Shown: positions 49,561-59,639 of the stretch, in pieces | Layout of the letters: every line of letters starts with the position of its first letter | Position numbering within the stretch: the stretch's first letter is position 1 | Translations under genes and position numbers: made by a program | Assembly: GCA_012932295.1 (NCBI GenBank) | Contig: JAAONU010000010.1 | Location: 22,082,204 to 22,146,203 of the forward strand | Direction of reading: 5' to 3' | DNA length: 64,000 nucleotides | Source of the DNA: Cyclina sinensis | Taxonomy: Eukaryota; Mollusca; Bivalvia; Venerida; Veneridae | The notes under the pieces: generated by a model | What the model was told of the DNA's origin: nothing | What the model saw: only the letters and a program-made list of their open reading frames with translations | Databases searched by the model: none

Positions 49561-49810
49561 GGGGTTGTTGTGGTGGCCGGGTGGTCTAGGGTGTTCTTGC
49601 TTTGCATTGATAGGTGGTTTGTGCTGTTCTGTGCAGGTTCGAATCCCAATGGAAACTTTATTATTTATAATTCACAACAGAGCTATTTGTGCCGTGTGAA
49701 GGCTGTAAAAACATCTCCCATTACATATAGTCAGTGTTGTCATACACCTAACGCCTGTCACCGGTGTTGAGTGAGGTGAAAAGTTATGTCTCGGTTATTT
49801 GCGCATCTTT
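49561..49810 (+). mobile_element. tRNA-derived SINE, unit 1
   Basis: A pol III promoter-like A box (TGGCCGGGTGG at 49574-49584, then TCTAGGG) and a perfect B box (GGTTCGAATCC at 49636-49646) lie in tRNA-like spacing. The head resembles a Leu/Ser-type tRNA (GGCCGAGTGGTCTAAGG in real tRNAs). A non-tRNA body follows ('tttgtgccgtgtgaaggctgtaa' split here as 'tttgtgccgtgtg' and 'gctgtaaaa'; 'agtcagtgttgtc') and ends with 'ggttatttgcgca' and a T-rich stretch. It would be transcribed by pol III and mobilised by a LINE. Confidence 0.8.
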
Positions 49811-49834
49811 TTTTCTTTTTTTCTTTGTTTTAAT

Positions 49835-50065
49835 GCAATAGCCAATTCGTCTTAGGTGTTCCTACGTTGCTTTGCTAGGCTATTTGTGCCATTCAGGTTA
49901 AATCCCAGTGGGAACTTGATTATTCATAATTCACAAAGCCCTATTTGTGCCGTTTAGCGACTGTAAAATATTTCCCCGTACATGTAGTCAGTGTTGTCGT
50001 ACATCAAACGCCTGTCGTCGGTATGTTGTGAGGGAGGCACTTGTATCCTGGTTATTTGCGCAACC
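49835..50065 (+). mobile_element. tRNA-derived SINE, unit 2
   Basis: Second head-to-tail unit: 'gctttgctaggctatttgtgcc', shortened here to 'gctttgctaggc', then a decayed B box (GGTTAAATCCC). The body ('tttgtgccgttt', 'agtcagtgttgtcg', 'aaacgcctgtcg') and the end 'ggttatttgcgcaac' match unit 1. The A box region is degraded, so it would not be promoter-competent by itself. Confidence 0.75.
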
Positions 50066-50290
50066 TTTTTGTTGAGGATGTTGCGATAGACGAGTGGTCT
50101 AAGTTATTCTTACTTTGCATTGCAAGCGGTTTGTGCTGTTCGGTGCGGATTCAAATCCCACGGGGAAGTTAATTATTCCTTATTCTTATGTTGTCCCCAC
50201 AAGATACCTGCTCAAGGGAACGAACTTAGTAGGTCGTGGTTACGAGTTGATAAGTCCGGCAATGATGTATTAAAAGGGAAGCGCAATTTG
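50066..50290 (+). mobile_element. tRNA-derived SINE, unit 3 (diverged body)
   Basis: Third head: A box-like TAGACGAGTGGTCTAAG (about 50087-50103) and B box-like GGATTCAAATCCC (about 50147). The following body does not match units 1 and 2 beyond about 50190, so this is a truncated copy or another subfamily. Confidence 0.65.
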
Positions 50291-51640
50291 AAAAATGTAT
50301 CTCTTTGAACAAAGTGGCAATAAAAAAGTAGTGTTAAAAGAAAAGAATAAATAGTTTAATAAAATGCGTTTCGGGAACGAGATAGCAAGAGAAATACTTC
50401 AAACTATATTATTCAAAGCAGTACTATTTATAAATTGCAGTGTTTATGTTTTCAAAGTCGTTCCAACGAGAAACTATTTCGAGGGAAAAACTTAGTATGT
50501 CATGGTAACGAGTTACTAAGTTGTAGTAGTATGTCATGGTAACGAGTTACTAAGTCGTAGTAAAGTGAGTTCGAATCAATGATCTTAGAACAATTGAACT
50601 CAAGACACCCGAGCTTAATAGAATCCTTGAGCTTCATCAATACGTAAACACTTATTTTGAGTCAAAGGTCTTGTACAACAGGTGTAGTGTATAGTAAAAC
50701 GGTTTCCTGGATATTACTCCAAAAACATTAATACTAAAACTCCAAACGATGGTCAGGCATGATAATAAGATGACTTTTATTATTTATCCCACTGGGACAA
50801 ATACCAGGCTCAAGAATGACTTGATTTCACTCAAGAAGTTTATATTTTTTATTTATTATTTAAAGCAGTGTCAAGAAACATTTCCGAAGATCATATTTGG
50901 CAGACGAGGAAGGGCGAAGGCACCTATTTCTATATAAAAAATATGCTTATTTAGTATATGTGAAGGTACGAAAAAAAAAAGAGAAAATAAAAAGACATAT
51001 ATTTTAAAGTAAGCATTTCGATATCCTTGGGCAGATCTAAAGCCATTTTGACACTTTCAACGTACTTGATCTGTTTCTGTTCGTATTCACCTTTGTATTA
51101 CATTATTCTATCAAGGGTCACTCACTGGTCAGATACACCTCTGAGGCATTCACTGTGCGATGATGTACTTAGTCGCATGTTGTATTTCTTCAACAGAAAA
51201 CATTCAATGCACTTTTAAGAGCTTCTTGGCTTTTAAAAATATGGTAATGAGTCCATAGGCGTCAAATGAATAGAATATCGAGAATATAATAAAGAAATCG
51301 ATGCCATTGACACCAAGTTATGTCTGTGTGTGTCCTGATAAAGAATACGATCAAGTTTGACAAACGACCTCTTTTTAGTGCGCACGGGTTAAATCCCGTT
51401 TGAAAATCTACACGATTTTAAATTGAAACCACGAGGGGGGGCGGGGAGAAGATAATGCATGAGGTCTTTATAGTACTCCAATGTTTTTCTTAGAAGATCA
51501 TTGAAACTGCAGTTATGCATGTAATAAAACAACATACATGAAGGCGCCAAAGAAATGTTACGACATAAAATGTAACTTTGCGAATGTTAAATATGAAAGT
51601 TTGTATCACCTGCATTTATTTAATTCTGTAGGACGTTGCT
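50291..51640. other. Unannotated stretch
   Basis: Contains a 34 bp tandem duplication at 50493-50560 ('agtatgtcatggtaacgagt' followed by 'tactaagt'), whose theme 'tagtaggtcgtggttacgag' also occurs at the end of SINE unit 3. Nothing else recognised. Confidence 0.4.
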
Positions 51641-52099
51641 TTTTTAGATTTAAAATACACACGTTCACATTTGACTGATAGAAGCGTCCTTAGATGATGT
51701 AATTCACGATTGAGGCTGAATATTTGCAGTGAACTTGCTTAAATTAAACACTACTTCATCTTACAAAAAGTTGACATATTATATCCAGGAAGTAGATTAT
51801 TTACCTAACTTTAAACATCAAAATCCAAATAAATCATTCAGGGAGCCGTTCAAATGTATATAGTTTAAGAAATTATTTAAACAGAATTATATTCATGACA
51901 TATAATTTTGATGTTTTTAAAGGCAATAACCAAACGTACTTTATTGTTACTCGTATTGAGATCGAATTATTTTTCTGCAGCTAGAACAGTGAGTTTAACA
52001 ATACTCCTTCTTTCAAACAATTGCCTGGCCGATACAAAATAAGAAATCTTTATCACCTCAACTGAATTAAAATTACCGAAGAAACATTGGTTTTAATCT

Positions 52100-52210
52100 C
52101 TGTGACCTTGACCTTGACCTAGTGTTCTCAAATCCCATTAGTTGTAGCAGTCCATTTAAGGTTTCCTACATACCATATATCAAAGATATCGGACAGAAAG
52201 ACGAAACACA
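52100..52210 (+). repeat. Bivalve 'accttgacct' dispersed repeat fragment
   Basis: 'gtgaccttgaccttgacc' and 'accatatatcaaagatatcgg' are related to the 1-1440 repeat; similar fragments ('ggccttaaccttgatcc', 'ccaaatatcttaaatattgg') follow at 53.16-53.56 kb. Confidence 0.6.
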
Positions 52211-53670
52211 TAAAGATTCATAAATTCATTTTGTGGATCAATTGAAAAAAATACACAACAATTAATGTACGAAAAGAAAACCATAGGGGTTAAAGACTGA
52301 AAAATGTCAGTGGCAAAGCATTTGCCACTCTGGGTTTGAACCAGGTTCTAGGTTTACCAAACTTGCAGGAAAGGCAGGAATAAAAGTGATTGATCGAAAT
52401 TCAACGTTCTTTTTCAAGATTTCCCTTGAAACCTTCATAAACTCTCAAACCCCTGCCTCTGCCATGCCAAAAAAAGAGGACAGCAAAACGATCGACTTTA
52501 GAAGGGTTAATCGCCAAGCAGGCAGGGCGTTGTAGACTATCATGTAATTAGTTTGCATTTACAGATAGTTTTTTATGAATAACTTTGAGAAATAATATAC
52601 TTGTTGATAAATACATTGTTGCAAATGTAGTGACTTTAAAATGCCTCTGTACTTTGACTGAAATCTGTGTTTCGGCGATAAAACTTGCAAAACCCTCTTA
52701 CTCAAAGATTGCGTTCGTTGAAACCTTAAATATTGTTATAAGCTCTAAAAAAGCGGGCACGCTGTGAAATATAAACTCGTTAAGATGTTGGACGTGGGAC
52801 ATCACAATCTAAAAATGGACAATTATCAATGTCAAAATTTAAATCATCTCTTTTATCGTATTTATTGTACATTATAGTTGTTACGAAACCATTTTCGAAA
52901 GAAAGTTTTAGATCAAAAATATTTGCTTGCTTTACAGAAATGTTTACGTTATTTGGCTGGAGTTCATTTTGGATATATTATATTGACCAGAGATGATATA
53001 TAGTTATTGTAAAAGGCTATAATAATGCTATATTGATGTTCACTAGAAAAAAATAACATAAAGGGTCTTTTCCATGCAAGGTATCTACAAACTATATTTC
53101 TAAGATAACGGTTAATGATGTAGGTAAAGGGTTTAAAATTAAAAGTAGAAAAATCTATTTTTAGCCTAGGTGGCCTTAACCTTGATCCAGTTGAATGGTA
53201 GAGGTTCATAGAAGGTGACTATAAACCAAATATCTTAAATATTGGTCAAAAGGCTCGATGGCAAGTAAAGTCAAGTATCACCCTGACTAGAGGTGCTTGC
53301 AAGTAATCAACATACCAAATATCTAAGATATCGTTCAATAAACGAATACTCTATGGGAAAAGGTACAAAAGTATTTCTAGCCTCATTGACATGCACTTGA
53401 CCCGAGGGAATAGCAGAAGTTCAGACAAGGTGTCCATATATCAAATGCCTAAGATATCGGTCAATTAATAAAGGCTCTATGATAAAACGTTGAAAAGTCT
53501 ATTTTTTCACCTTGGGGGCCTCAGGGGCAGGGATAATTTTTACCCCTTGGTCAAGATTTGAACAAATTTAGTAAAAGTCCACTAGGCGATTATTCACGTC
53601 AAAAGACTTAATACTAGGTCATGTGGGTTCAGAAAAATAAGAGCGTTTTTTTTCTTATGCAAGTCAAGTG

Positions 53671-53671
<1 letters not shown>

Positions 53672-53701
<30 letters not shown>

Positions 53702-53772
53702 AAAAAAAAAAAAAAAACAACAACAACAACAACAACAACAACAAAAACAAACAAACAAAAAACAAAAAAAAA
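53672..53772. repeat. Poly(C), poly(A), (CAA)n low-complexity tract
   Basis: C20 followed by about 26 A, then CAA/CAAA repeats. On the minus strand it gives a nonsense poly-Phe/Val/Gly frame. Confidence 0.97.
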
Positions 53773-55100
53773 CATGATGTAATAAAATAACATATTGATA
53801 CATAGCATCTTTATTTTAAGGAATAACAAAGCTGTTGGCCTGATAAGTAAGGTGGCAAACAGACGGGAATATCACATTACAAGTCCATCGATATCGTACA
53901 GTAGAGGTTTCTTAGGTAGGCTCAATTTATACCGGTGAAACAGAAAATAAAATGACTGTTCTGGCCAGCTGACAGAGACAGATGAAACTCCAAGTCCACA
54001 CAGGCACTCTACCGAGGGATGTCCACCCAAAACTGAAAACCCTCTCATTCTCTTCTTTAAAGGATTAAATAGGTACTTAATAGGTTTCACGAATAGATAA
54101 AGGTTACATTTTGAGGTTTAATATTATATAAAAAAATATTTCTATTCGCGTTAGAATATTGAAATCATGTATTCAATTCATCTGTTAAATAACTAACTTT
54201 CAAGCAATAAGTACACAATTGCCTTAAGAGAGTTAAAATTGTAATACATGTATAACACATGTATACGTAAACCAGTCACTTTGTACCTTAACATCAATTT
54301 TGTGCATTTTGAGAATGCACTTTTACGCAAAGCTAACTACCTAATAAATATCCAGGTAGCCATATAAATACCACAAAATCTAACAAAATCCGAAGTAAAT
54401 CTATATTACCAAATATGGTAATATATATTTGTAAAAACGTAACCGGATCCACGACGTGTTTTTGCGGAGATTTATAAATAATACACAGTACATCACTTTG
54501 AAATTCAAAATAACCCATTTTGTGATTATGGGCTGACATTTGTGAGTAAGACGAAAAAAACGGTATGCAATTTTGCAGAATTTGTAAACAATGATGTGTA
54601 AGCTCGGTTTAAAAGTAGGACAGGCTATAAGGTCTTACATCAATATTGAAAACAGTCATTATTAAGCATGGCATTCACCGAGAGGGATTAATAAAAGTTG
54701 TAAGACCTTGCTTTCCAATCGATGTAAAAAATGTTGAAACTAAACTAATAAAACGTGACATGTAAGTTTTATTACAAAACAGTGTTAATGTATAGACATC
54801 TTCGTTACATGCTCTTTTCGTCCACTATCTAAATAGTTTGTGTTTCAGTACTAGTTGTCTTTCCGCTGCTATGTTTCTTTCCCATTTAGATATTCATTAT
54901 AAATAGCATAATCTTATGTTTGATGTAACTTTAGTTTGAAATACTGACAATATTTAAAAGAAAACATAATTGGAACACAGTGTGCTTTGTAAGCGTTAAC
55001 ACTGGTTATTTAGGCATCGATTAACAAACTCTTATTCCTACAATACAGAATATAAATACTTCTAGAACTCATTTTGATTATAACCACCCATACATTAGGT

Positions 55101-56280
55101 GATATGCAAATATCAGTAAGTGATGATTTGATGTAGTACACATTTACAAACATGTGCAACGAGCCTGACAACATGAACAAGAAGAGAAATAAAATAGACC
55201 TGGCGTTTTAGCTCACCTGAGCACAAGTTTTTAATTGACATTTGCGCGTCACTGTTTTTGTATATAGTTATATAGAGAAAATTATTTACTGTCCTCTTTT
55301 CTGAAATCATAGCAACTAGAGCTAAGTTATAAGATATTTAGCGTCATCTAGATGTCCTATACCAAGTAAGTTTTCTGTGGTCAGTATTCACCCTGTAGTG
55401 GGGAAGTACACAATAGAATGTCTAAACTTGTAAAATCTGCTTAATATCTGAAATTAAAAGGGACCGGCGATTAGTTCTGTAAATTATTTCCATGTTTCGA
55501 TGTCATGAGTTACTTAGTAGTAACTGTAACCTTTCAAAATTGTTACAAGCTATACGATTTACATTGAACATGCAAATGATTTCATTTCTCAGTGTTACAA
55601 AATAAAGCTTTATGTGTTACATCGAAAACTCTTTCACAGGCAAACATGTAATGTATTCCCTAATGTTGATTGAGTTAGGACGCGGTTAAATTAGTGTTGC
55701 TTAGTTTTTACACGCCTTATGTTTTACTTTGAACATTCAATGTTTTCTTTTCCTAATGTTGAAAAATGTAACCTATTTCAATTTTTAATCACGTCCACAG
55801 GCAAAAAAGTATAAAACATATACTTTATATTTTGTCAGTATAATTACGTTACGTAGGGGTTTTATCAATGTTACAAAGTTGTTACAAACATAACGTGATA
55901 CTTAAATTAAGCCAATTTTGTCATTGATGTTACAAACTGTTATTTCAACATCATTGAGAAATAATCTATTCAATCAAACCAGTGTCAGTCACAGCAATGC
56001 AAAATAGGTCCTTGAATCGTCATAGAATTTTAGTGTGCATGTATTGAAAACAAACTCAGCTCTGTTGGTGTTCTTTAATTCGGTGATTCCTGAGAATAGC
56101 CTTCAGACTAATTTTCATTTTTTTCCTTTTACTATCAACCAGCCACAGTGCATAATGTGTGTACATCAAGTAGACAAGGAAGTAATCAATAAAAATATAT
56201 CACGCATCAAAATGTAAAAGTCTTGTCCGACAAATGCGCGTAAAACATAAATAGTATTTTAAGTTCAAATTCACAATTTC
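55101..56280. other. Unannotated AT-rich stretch
   Basis: No coding or mobile-element signal recognised. Repeated short themes 'aatgttacaaa' and 'gttacaaac' occur between 55.5 and 55.95 kb. Confidence 0.3.
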
Positions 56281-56284
56281 TTCG

Positions 56285-57180
56285 TTTATACATCAAAACA
56301 GGCGTCAAGTTGACGTCAAATAAATTGAGCGATAATGTCACAACTAATAACCTTTCAAAGTACACGACCCCATGTGTGACAACTTTCTCATGTCCCGAAA
56401 TCCAGTCCTGAAATATCTGGGTGATCCATTCCTGAGTAAATGGTCGCACTTCTGACTGAATATAATTCATAAGTTCCTGCCGGGAGTTGTGCCTGCTGCC
56501 TCGCAATTGTTTTTTAGAACCAGAAAAACGGTGAAGACCATTGGCGTGGTGTCTGGTTTATAAAAAGCATGAAGAAGATCTTCAAAGCCCAGAAAGTCAA
56601 TGTCTGTTTCTGTTGATCGAGAACTACTGGGCGGCAGCATGGGACGGCGCATTATCCTAGTTAAGTATAACATCTTCAATCTGCAGCTCTGGGCATTTAT
56701 TACGGATTTCTTTGACCAGATCACGACAAAGAATCTGCTGAAGGAAAAAATACGCTGTTGTAATTTCCGATAAACACATACTACTACTACCACTACTACT
56801 ACTACTACTACTATCAAACACACACTTTTACTACTGCATGTACTACTCTTAATAATAATTAAAGTATTCACCTTTGAGTAGTACTGTCTGTCGATCGTCT
56901 GACCATGTGGCACAGCATAAATCGGTCCACGGACATGATGATTATCTTTTTGGCCGCTGACTTGCTCACACGAGCCACCTATCGGGTTGAGAAGTTGACC
57001 GTTTCCAAATCACACTCTCGCGCTTTATTTCTGTGCCGTACCTAAAATTTCGTCTACTGTCACAATCTGATTCTTAAACCTGTCTCCCTCCTTTCCCTAC
57101 TGTCTGTACTGGCTGAGGAAACACTGTAATGCATTTTGAGCACGACCGGGCCCTTGCTTTAACAGTTGGTGTTTATTTCG
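56285..57180 (-). mobile_element. Mariner-like transposase, inactivated
   Basis: Across frames the minus strand reads RFKNQIVTVDE (first catalytic Asp, codon near 57052), IKRESVIWKRSTSQP, SAAKK, PHGQTIDRQYYSKV (family: P.G.TVN..YY..V), CRDLVKEIRNKCPELQ, stop-DNAPSHAA (second Asp, about 56650), KPDTTPMVFTVFLVLKN (usually SPDLAPMDF; third Asp retained), then SRHNSRQELMNYIQSEV, ITQIFQDWISGHEK and VVYFERLL. These are the C-terminal landmarks of mollusc and insect mariner transposases. Several frameshifts and stops, and an ACT trinucleotide expansion at 56781-56815, break the gene. Terminal repeats were not identified. Confidence 0.85.
56779..56816. repeat. (ACT)n trinucleotide repeat
   Basis: About 12 ACT units with one interruption. 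It lies between the QYYSKV and LVKEI parts of the mariner remnant, so it expanded within or was inserted into the dead gene. Confidence 0.95.
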
Positions 57181-58391
57181 TATTTAATCTAAAATTACAG
57201 GAATGCGAGTAAACTTTCATACTCACGAGTATATCGAATAAACGGGCTATAAGTGTATTTCTTGTATCCCGTCTATACCCACAGTCAAGCAACGGCTTTG
57301 TGGGATACTCCCAGAACTATGGGCATGTGCGGCTTTCGGGTAATTTGACAACCTAAACACTTAATAGAAAAAAAGCAATATTACACTTAATATCGTTACA
57401 TATTTCCTTCCACAACAAAGAACATGTTTACATATCAATTTTTATTATTCATATTACTTTACACGCCGAAAACGAAATCAGCAGAGTCTTTCCACACTAG
57501 CAAGCAGAAAGCACGAGCTATTCGTGCTGTGATTTTGTATGCAACTAAATGCACGACAACTGACTCTATGCTGGTAAATATTTTCACAAAAAATGCAAGT
57601 ATTGGATAGATAACGAGTGGCTATGGTTTATGAAATTTGAGGCGAGGTCACCGAGCCGACATATTGCATTGATACCTCGGACACGAGGTATCTATCCGAC
57701 TTAGACCACAACAACTATAATTTTAATCAACAGCAATTACATTTGCAATGTTTGCACAGTACAAATAAAGGAATGCGTCTTGAAATCCTATTTACTGATT
57801 TGCATTGGTCTTTTGAGCTTGACAATTTCGTGCAGAATTTCAATGTAGTCATTTGTACGGGATTGGGGACATTTTGCCCATTGCATTAAGTACGCTTGTA
57901 CACTGGTAAGCAAAAGTGTAACAAACATGGACCTAAACAACAATGTTCTCTTCCCACTAAAGATTTCATAATTACCAACGTTCAAAATAACAGTCGTTAT
58001 AATAATGTGTTGTCTGTATCAGTGTAAGAGTTACATCGCAGGAAACTAGAACGCCATCCTTAAAGTACTCGTAAACAAAACTTCTGGGCAATGACGGCCT
58101 ATATCGACTGGGCTACGAAGAGAAATACACAGGTAAGGACAATTTATAAGACCGACCCCGGATTCCACTGCCGCTGCATTTACATAACTTTCCCTAAAGC
58201 ATAAAGACGTTTGTTGTTTAAAAAGGCCGTAAAATTGCAATTACTTTTCAAAAATGCATGTTTTATTCCTTGTAAAATGCATGTTTATATTTGCTGTATA
58301 CATTGAAGGTCGGTCTATGCGCATTTTGTTCGTGTTCGGTACCTTTTTGCAAATATGTGTTTTATTATTAGTTTGTATTTAAACTAATATA
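57181..58391. other. Unannotated stretch
   Basis: No recognised gene. A 65-codon minus frame at 58046-58240 (SYVNAAAVESGVGLINCP, then LCISLRSPVDIGRHCPE) is more protein-like than its neighbours but has no known domain. A perfect 9 bp hairpin lies at 57671-57692 ('gatacctcg', loop 'gaca', 'cgaggtatc'). Confidence 0.35.
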
Positions 58392-58393
58392 TA

Positions 58394-59637
58394 CAGTGGA
58401 ACTTTCGAAAACCGAACCTTCTAAAAACCGAAAACTTCTAAAAACTGAACGTTTTTCCTGGTCCCGAAATTTCTCCTTCTGTTTTCTTTGTAATTCATAC
58501 TTCTGAAATCCGGAACATCCTAATTCTGAATTCTGGGCGATTTTTCCGTAACATTTAGTTTAATATCAATGCAAATTTACTTCAAATACCAGAAAAATAA
58601 AAAAAGTGCAAAAGACAGACCTAAGATCGCAAACCTTGCGGCAAAAATTTCACGTCTGTATCTATTGTTTATTAACTAGCGGTGATCGTTTATTTTGACA
58701 CGCATTAGAATAACAGGTTGTCAATTTATGATTGAAATGCAGCCGAATATATCGATAATTAGATAGTGGTAAATAATTTAAGCGATGATTAGTGGATTAT
58801 TAACAGGTGTTTGCTACAAGCAAATTTAAGGATAAAATTTGTAATTGGGGTGTTATAAAAAGCGTAATTAATAAGCAAACATCGGCCAATGTGTTGGTTA
58901 TTGAACTAACGTTTTTTTCAAACTTTTAAAATTTCAAAGGCGGTCGCTGAAAACAGCAAAATTGAGCAAATATAAAGGTCTTGAAATTATGGCATTTTAT
59001 GAAACTTTCAACATTTTCATAGTCAAAATGTCCAAGACACCATCTAAACGTCGTAGAACCGAATTGTCCATGTAGGACAACATTAAGCTAATTCGTGAAT
59101 CTGAAATGGCTCCAAAAGCAACTTTTAAGGTTTGTAAATTACTTTTAAAAGTTTGCTGAGGTGCTTTTGAGTGAAATTATCAGCACGGAAATTGCTCACA
59201 TAATTCTTTATCATTTTGAACGATTCGAAATGAACTGAGTACGGTCTTCCTGACATTATGACGTAACTGACTGTTGTCATTTTCAGTATACGTTCATACA
59301 TATAAGTACTCATATGTCCTAAAAGTGTGCAAAATGTAGCTTTGTTCTGATACATAGAAACGTGTATAGTATACATGTATTTGAAAACATATGATTTTTT
59401 TTCTAACAAAATATACATGTGTAGAATGTTTTCATTAATTTTAAGTTTGCATTATGTTTCCCAATTTACAAACGCTGTTATGCTAAACAATACTGACTGC
59501 ATTTACTATCATAAAGAACCAGTGGTGTTTGGCACCTGTTCTTGTCCTGATCATTCCGATTTCAGAATTCCGGAAACGTCCAAAATCCGAACTTTTTGGC
59601 TGGACCCATGAGTGTTCGGTTTTTGGAAGTTCTACTA
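58394..59637 (+). mobile_element. Internally deleted pogo/Tigger-like element
   Basis: 1244 bp flanked by TA on both sides (58392-58393 and 59638-59639). The ends are inverted: left 'cagtggaactttcgaaaacc' and right, reverse-complemented, 'tagtagaacttccaaaaacc', about 20 of 24 matching including the following 'gaac'. Subterminal 'ccgaa'-type words recur. Starting at an ATG at 59027, the plus strand reads MSKTPSKRRRTELSM-stop-D and NIKLIRESEMAPKATFK, matching the N-terminal CENP-B/Tigger DNA-binding region (KxKxLTLEEKIKLIxESE). The remainder of the transposase, including the DDE domain, is missing. Confidence 0.85.
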
Positions 59638-59639
59638 TA

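Larger units (their letters stand above)
51640..55100. repeat. Segmental duplication B, copy 2
   Basis: Partner of 35.3-40.1 kb (see there for matching points). Copy 2 contains about 1.7 kb (52.1-53.8 kb) absent from copy 1, which includes 'accttgaccttgacctagtg' bivalve repeat at 52.1 kb and related repeats at 53.16-53.56 kb. It lacks the Tc1-bearing segment. Confidence 0.7.

Noticed and set aside
49574..49646. Functional tRNA gene
   Set aside because: The A and B boxes are good, but the acceptor and anticodon stems do not pair convincingly and the unit continues into a shared non-tRNA body, so it is a SINE.
53594..53829. Frames with poly-Phe, poly-Cys, poly-Val and poly-Gly
   Set aside because: Translations of the poly(C)/poly(A)/(CAA)n tract.
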